DNA of 64,000 nucleotides from Rehmannia glutinosa (taxonomy: Eukaryota > Streptophyta > Magnoliopsida > Lamiales > Orobanchaceae). A program made the position numbers and the translations under genes. The stretch is taken from assembly GCA_016081115.2 (NCBI GenBank), contig JABTTQ020002843.1:103124-167123 (forward strand), given 5' to 3'. Below, piece by piece: positions 59,001 through 64,000 of the stretch. Position 1 is the first letter of the stretch. Every line of letters begins with the position of its first letter. The notes below the pieces were generated by a model, which had not been told where the DNA came from, searched no databases, and saw only the letters and a list, made by a program, of their open reading frames with translations.

Positions 59001-60735
59001 AATTGCCTCGGAAAAATTTGGCCTACGGCTAAATCATCATCATCATCATCTGCACCTTATCCCACTATGTGGGTCGTGGTGGTGTGAAGTTTATAGTGTC
59101 AATTAATTATCTAAAATTAATTAACACTACAAATTTAAAGCAAAGTGGCAAAGTTTTACGCCGGATGCCCTTTCCCGACGCAACCTTCATATGAAGGAAA
59201 AATGAGATGAAATTCCAAAACCATCATCATCATAGGTTTTTCTACTTGCATAGAAACTATGATGAGACGGCGATGAGTTGAGATAGTTGCCGCCCGTCTA
59301 GGTGCCTAGCGGTTTCTGCAACCTTGAACCTGAATTGAATACTTTTTGTCCCTCCTGATTTTAGTTTTGTCGGATTGTTAATATATATTTTATTTTGCTG
59401 AATGTGCTTTTGGTAAACAGTCCAGAATCATGCTATTGATATTTACGAAGGCTCATGGCAGTGTTCCTTTGAAGATACTCTCAATTGAGGATGGGACTGT
59501 ACTAAAATCTTTCACCCATCTCTCCATAGAAATAAGAAGGTGGATTTCATCGAACAGTTCAATGAAAAGCTTCTTGTCAAGCAAGAGAATGAGAACCTAC
59601 AGATTCTCGTGTAAGTTGCTCTTCACCTTTGATAATGATGCTCATGTTCCGTGACTTGACACATTCTCGTCTATATAGGTTCGCACCCGAAAGTTAACCG
59701 AGGTTAGCAGGACTGAGTTCATGACGCCATCTGCATTTATATTTTTATACGAGAACCAGTTATTTTTGACATTCAGAAACCGAACGGTTGCAGTTTGGAA
59801 CTTCAGAGGGGAGCTGGTAACCTCATTCGAGGATCACCTTTATGGCATCCTGATTGCAATACTAACAACATCTACATCACAAGTGATCAAGACCTCATCA
59901 TTTCTTATTGCAAAGCCGATTCTGATGAAACAATATCCAATGGAAATGGTATGTCACGCTGTAACAGAACTAATCTGGCTATAAAGATTATATCCATAAA
60001 TTTAGTCATAAACTTTAGAATAAATTATAAAAAGTATTTCTGAGGTTTAGCCTAAGTATGAAAAGACCAGTTATCTTTAAAATTTACAAATACCTCCTTA
60101 GGGTATTACAAACACCGCCTTGAGGTTTGTATTTGCTTAACAAATACTCCCTCTTAATGGTGCAATTTGTAAAATAAGAATTAGTATAACTGTATAAGTG
60201 GGTATTTATAATTTTGAAAGATAGCTGTTTTTTTTTTTTTTTTCACTGAACCTCAGGGGTATTTTTTACAATTAACCTTAAATTTTTACCCTTGCATATT
60301 TTATTGGGCGTCATCACCTTTTACGGGGGTTCAATATGTACAACTCAATAAAATTGTTCTAATCTAAGTATTCCGATACTAACGAGCTAGATGCCTTATA
60401 TTCAATCATCTTCCTTTGTTCTAACCAATCATTAATTCAAATTTTTATCTTTTAACACTGTTGGTGCAGCGGGCTCTATCAATATAAGCAATATCTTGAC
60501 CGGGAAGTGCCTTGCAAAAATCAAAGCGAGCAACGGTCTTCCCGTAGATAAATGCAGCTGTACCGCCACTTGTGGTGGCCAGAACTGCAACTCAAGGAAA
60601 CGTATCAAAGCTTCTAGAATTAGGGAGCACCGTTGCAGAGGCCTTAGAAGATATCACTGCTCTCTTTATGACGAAGACCGAAACGAGATTTACACGGGTA
60701 ATAGGCACGGGCTGCTCCACGTGTGGTCTAACTAA
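56027..60735 (+). CDS. Transducin/WD40-like gene, eight exons, with single-base gaps
   Basis: The product resembles Arabidopsis At3g54190/At2g38630, transducin/WD40-like proteins of unknown precise role. Exons by sequence and GT..AG sites: 56027-56223, 58086-58233, 58332-58482, 58576-58701, 58809-58889, 59421-59610, 59679-59948, 60470-60735, about 477 codons if the gaps are filled. It opens MDGRRITASPRPC and ends NRHGLLHVWSN. Exons 2-5 are intact, e.g. CFLNVSPDEVIRSLFYNKNN and KNYTMLYSISDKNVQEIKIS. One base is missing in exon 1 (about 56089), three in exon 6 (about 59426, 59519, 59609) and one in exon 7 (about 59845). Exon 8 has a compensated shift (about 60605-60668). Splice phases fit only if these bases are restored. 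Intron 1 is 1.86 kb; intron 5 has a CAT-rich repeat and intron 7 a miniature element. Probably a functional gene with consensus errors; a recent pseudogene is possible. Confidence 0.88.
59000..59320. repeat. Repeat insertion in intron 5 with (CAT)n run
   Basis: A CAT-trinucleotide run at about 59033-59050 is followed by CTGCACCTTATCCCACTATG, a phrase that looks like a dispersed plant repeat. The surrounding text (GGCGATTTTG..., ...GGCGATGAG) may be the edges of the insertion, but no target duplication was confirmed. Confidence 0.4.
60014..60280. mobile_element. Miniature inverted-repeat element in intron 7
   Basis: The left part TAAATTATAAAAAGTATTTC, then TGAGGTTTAG, is mirrored by the right end, whose reverse complement is TTAATTGTAAAAAATACCCC then TGAGGTTCAG. 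A T-run lies near 60229-60243 and CCTTGAGGTTTGTATTTG in the middle. About 265 bp, no coding capacity. Intron splice sites are outside it. Confidence 0.7.
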
Positions 60736-61100
60736 AGATTGCGGCTCGTTGCCTCATTTACGTATCTGTGAAATTTTTAGCCATCTTCTCCGCATCTCCT
60801 GGAGAGGTACCAGTCATATACTACCAAATTGGTTAATCTAGCTCGCCATACCCAACAAGGGTTTATCTGTTGGGGTTTTGTGGCCTTGTCTCAGATATTT
60901 GATCTTCGTGATTTAGATGCGTTTCAGAATTTAGGTTCTCGAGTGAGCTGATAATTAGTGCATCCGCGTTTGAGTGAGTTTTAACTGTTGTAATAGACCG
61001 ACTAGTCGTGTGAGGTAGATTCGGGATGCTCTGTGAATTGCTGCCTGTTTCTGAGTGTATACTCTTAAAAATATGCTTATTGTCTTTGCTTCTTGATCCT
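60736..61100 (+). other. 3' untranslated region of the WD40-like gene
   Basis: The sequence after the TAA contains no other coding signal and extends to the miniature element at 61101. No unambiguous AATAAA was seen. Confidence 0.5.
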
Positions 61101-61450
61101 GGGGTTAATTACTTAAACGTACCCCAAGGGTTTGGGTAATTATAAAAATAAAAAAAACCAGTTAAGGTTCAAATTACAAAAATTAACTCCGAGGTTTATC
61201 TGTCTAATAGTTTACTCTAACCATTAGTTGACCTAACTGAATTTGTTGTCGCCAAAAAATTGACCTGGAAAACCAAAATGCCCCCCCCCGGTTGTACTGT
61301 TCATAGATTATGAGGAGACAAAATTGTTATTTGGCTATTCACAGGACATTTTCAGAAACCTCTATTGTTTAGAAAATTTTGCAATTTTGGAACTTAGTTG
61401 GGTTTTCTTGAAATTATCCCAAACTTCAAGGTACTTTGTCTAATTAATCC
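61101..61450. mobile_element. Miniature inverted-repeat element downstream of the gene
   Basis: The left end GGGGTTAATTACTTAAACGT, then ACC..AAGGGTTTGGGTAATTAT, is mirrored by the right end (reverse complement GGATTAATTAGACAAAGTAC, then CTTGAAGTTTGGGATAATTT). About 350 bp, non-coding. It differs in sequence from the one in intron 7, although both use phrases of the TACC..AGG type. Confidence 0.7.
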
Positions 61451-63189
61451 TTTACACTGATGAAGAAAGTTCTTTTTAGACATGTTTGTCTATGCCAAGC
61501 TAATAATCATGAGAATGAAATTAACAACCGCGGCAAGAGCATCTGTGAGTGGAGGACATTTGGAATGGAGGACATTTGGAAGGATATTTCTCCAAATGTT
61601 CCCATGAAATGCCCCAATACCATTATGAGATGAAATATACTGCTGATGTGTAAATGTCCGGCATAAACTAACCACCGGGCATTTGAGAATCATACGAAAA
61701 CAAAAAAAAAAATTGCAAGAGAAGAGCATGTAAAACACACTGTAAAACACACTGCAATACTTCCAGCAATGCACGCTCGCTTGGGGTGAGGAAAAGAGGT
61801 TGGGGCCACTTGGTGCAAGATGTTGTTCATTTTTTAATATTTTAAATACATTTTGGCTTTTTTAAAAGAGTACATCTGTTTGTTACTCTTTGTTTTTTAT
61901 TAAAATGTATTTTATTTCGAAAAGAGTTCAGCCATTTTTTTTTCTTTTTTATTAAAATGATTTTTGCCATTTTGAAAATATTAGTTGATGTGTTTTTTTC
62001 ACTTAACGATTTTAATTTTTATAGTTGTAATTTTTGGAATTTTCTATGTTGTAGAGTTGTACTATCTCCTTTTAAATTTTTTAAAAAATCAGTATTAAGT
62101 AATTATACTAGATAATTGTCAAAATATGTAAATAAATTTAATATAAATTAAAAATATTAAATTAATAGATAATTGTCAAAATATGTAAATAAAAATTAGA
62201 AAAGTAACAATGGGCCCCATAAATATGTGGTTGATGAAATATTTGATTGTGAGATTTGGAATATTAAAAAATAAGATATTTGATGATGATGTGGATCAAC
62301 GAGGTCACGCTATTTAGACAAATATACCCACTATGTGAATGCAAGTTCATGTACAATTGGTGTGTGGATATGAGGTTTTCTTGTTTACGCCTGGGTATGC
62401 TCAAGTCACCACCTGGCGCAAAGTAGATAAATACGAGTTGGGAAAGGATTAAAATAGTTGTAAAAGTGCTTAAAAAAGGTTGTAAAAGGCTCTAAAAATT
62501 AGATAATGATTGGATTAGCTATGGTCGAAGCTTTCTATACGACTTCACGATTAACTGGATTTCTTTGGAAGAAGGTTATGCGATTATGTCCTCAAATTAA
62601 AGATATATACTAGGCACATCAACATCACAATCGGATGATATTTTGCTCCAAAAGATATTTCATCTCATATTTTACCGTGATTTTATTGAATGGCGAGCTT
62701 AAATTATTACAGAGTGGGTTGATAGCCTCGATACACGAAATTGAAGTAGGGCGTATAAAAAAATTTAAAAAAATACACATAAATATTAACTATATTTTTA
62801 AAAAAATTACCAAGTAAATGTTTTTTTAAAAAAGGGCGGATGGGGCCCGGTTGGCCCTCTACCTCCGCCTTATTACGCACGAATAAGTTAAAAATGATGT
62901 TTCATCTCATATTCCACCGCGAATAATGGTCATGTGTATAAAAGTTAAAATTACATATAAAAACCCCACATTTGGACTTGATTTATAAAGGCCAAAATTA
63001 ATATGGTAATTTCTATGCACGTGACAATTATCCCTACAATTAAATATGAAATAAAACACCTTTTTAAAAACAAAAAATCCCATCCACATCACAACAAGCT
63101 TGAAATTGATGACAATGTGGAATGAGGATGGGCAACATAATAAATGCACCGAGCATCAATTGGAAGAGAAAATGGTTACAAGTGGAAGT
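61451..63189. other. AT-rich intergenic stretch, no gene recognised
   Basis: No exon or RNA gene seen. A GGAGGACATTTGGAA unit occurs twice in tandem at about 61550-61580, and a TTTCATCTCATATTYYACCG phrase recurs at about 62656 and 62901. These suggest remnants of dispersed repeats without readable ends. Confidence 0.5.
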
Positions 63190-64000
63190 TGTTGGGAAAT
63201 TATTTTGTGGATTTTGATGAATGCCATGTAAAACTTAGAATATGAAGTTGGCACCCCATTTTTGTTGTACATCGATTGTAATAGATAAAATGGGTCGAGC
63301 CGAGTTGTCAAACCTATGCCCGAATATGCAAGAAGACAACTTCGAGACTAGGAAGCAAGACTCCACCGCGAGGCAATCGAATATGGAAAAAAGAGAAGAT
63401 AGGAACTGATCAAGGTGCAAACAGATGCAACAGTGAAGTATCGCTTCAAGTCAACTCAAGATAGCCAAGTCTCAAGTTGAAGCTGACAAGAGTCATCCAA
63501 TGATTGGAATCAAGTCACCCGGGGAAGGCAAGGAAATGCAAACAAGTCAGATAATCGAAAGAGATCCGTTGTACGTAAATCAAGAGAATTACTTAAACAA
63601 GTAATACTTCCATACTGCTCTTCTTGAAGTGCTCAGCCTTTGCTGCAAAAGAATAAACCAATGGGAAGCATCGCACTGTTTTAACAAAAAGTTAATCATT
63701 CATACGAGGAAATGGCAATTCCAAGGATCTAACAAGACAAGCCAACGACACAAGTTGACTTTCAAAATAAGCCTATCTCTTCAACGGGGCGTATTTTTGA
63801 AAGATCACTATAAAAGTCTGAGGAATCACGAGAGAAGGTTACTCCTCAACCAAAAACATTCAAGCAAACATTCAATTGTAACCAAAAATATTCTCAAGTC
63901 ATTTAAGTTATTTGGAGGCCCGTGATCAAATCGAGAACTTGAGCAAGTGGTACGTAGTAGCAAGGCAATTGCCACAATGAAGCTGTGAGCAATACGTAGC
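63190..64000 (+). repeat. Copia-type LTR, truncated by window end
   Basis: It starts TGTTGGGAAATTATTTTGTG and follows 5718-6700 throughout, including GATTTTGATGAATGCCATGT, the TATA word at 63809-63816 and AGTAGCAAGGCAATT near the end. It differs by scattered substitutions and indels. Only the first 811 bp are visible, so solo LTR or full element cannot be decided. Confidence 0.85.

Noticed and set aside
1..64000. A previously undescribed multi-gene system
   Set aside because: Apart from one host gene, captured fragments and transposon remains, no set of intact neighbouring genes is present to form one.

Overview
The window is plant nuclear DNA, almost certainly from a eudicot. It is AT-rich and dominated by Ty1/copia and Ty3/gypsy LTR retrotransposons, with CACTA-, hAT- and foldback-type DNA transposons and miniature inverted-repeat elements. 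One host gene is split by GT..AG introns. I saw no prokaryotic genes, no CRISPR array and no convincing tRNA or rRNA gene. The species cannot be fixed from the sequence.

Region 1 (1-11925) is a patchwork of Ty1/copia debris. One LTR family (TGTTAG...TTGGACTWACA) occurs at 1837-3321 (+), 4681-about 4915 (-), 7450-about 7903 (-) and 10580-11925 (+), and again far away at 36151-37407 (-). A reverse-strand gag (7415 down to 4906) is split by a solo LTR of a second copia family (5718-7264) with a near-perfect 5-bp target duplication. A forward-strand pol fragment (7904-9372) is fused to an inverted LTR end, giving a snap-back arrangement. Region 2 (11926-16004) has no gene. It holds a foldback element, compound microsatellites and an AATACTTTT-type array.

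Region 3 (16005-50223) is a single nested insertion complex. The host is a Ty3/gypsy chromovirus: 5' LTR 16005-18555, decayed gag-pol with a chromodomain-like end 18556-24247, and a 3' LTR starting at 24248 that resumes piecemeal to 50223. That LTR is split by (a) a CACTA-like element, 24338-30572, carrying fragments of a phytanoyl-CoA-dioxygenase-like gene and a Gly/Tyr/Pro-rich exon; (b) a TIR element, 31059-33374; and (c) a hAT-like element, 34491-49291. An Athila-type Ty3/gypsy element (35532-49270, minus strand) sits inside the hAT, and a copia solo LTR (36151-37407) sits inside the Athila 3' LTR. Target duplications, and uninterrupted sequence in the partner LTRs, give the relative order of most events.

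Region 4 (50224-55510) carries a decayed plant-mobile-domain fragment with an internal tandem duplication, then a 1.5-kb inverted-repeat element. Region 5 (55511-61100) holds the only recognisable host gene, an eight-exon transducin/WD40-like gene of the Arabidopsis At3g54190/At2g38630 type. Its splice sites are intact and its coding sequence well conserved, but several single bases are missing. That pattern looks more like consensus-sequence error than pseudogene decay. Two miniature elements lie in its last intron and just downstream. The window ends in a second, truncated copy of the LTR seen at 5718-7264.
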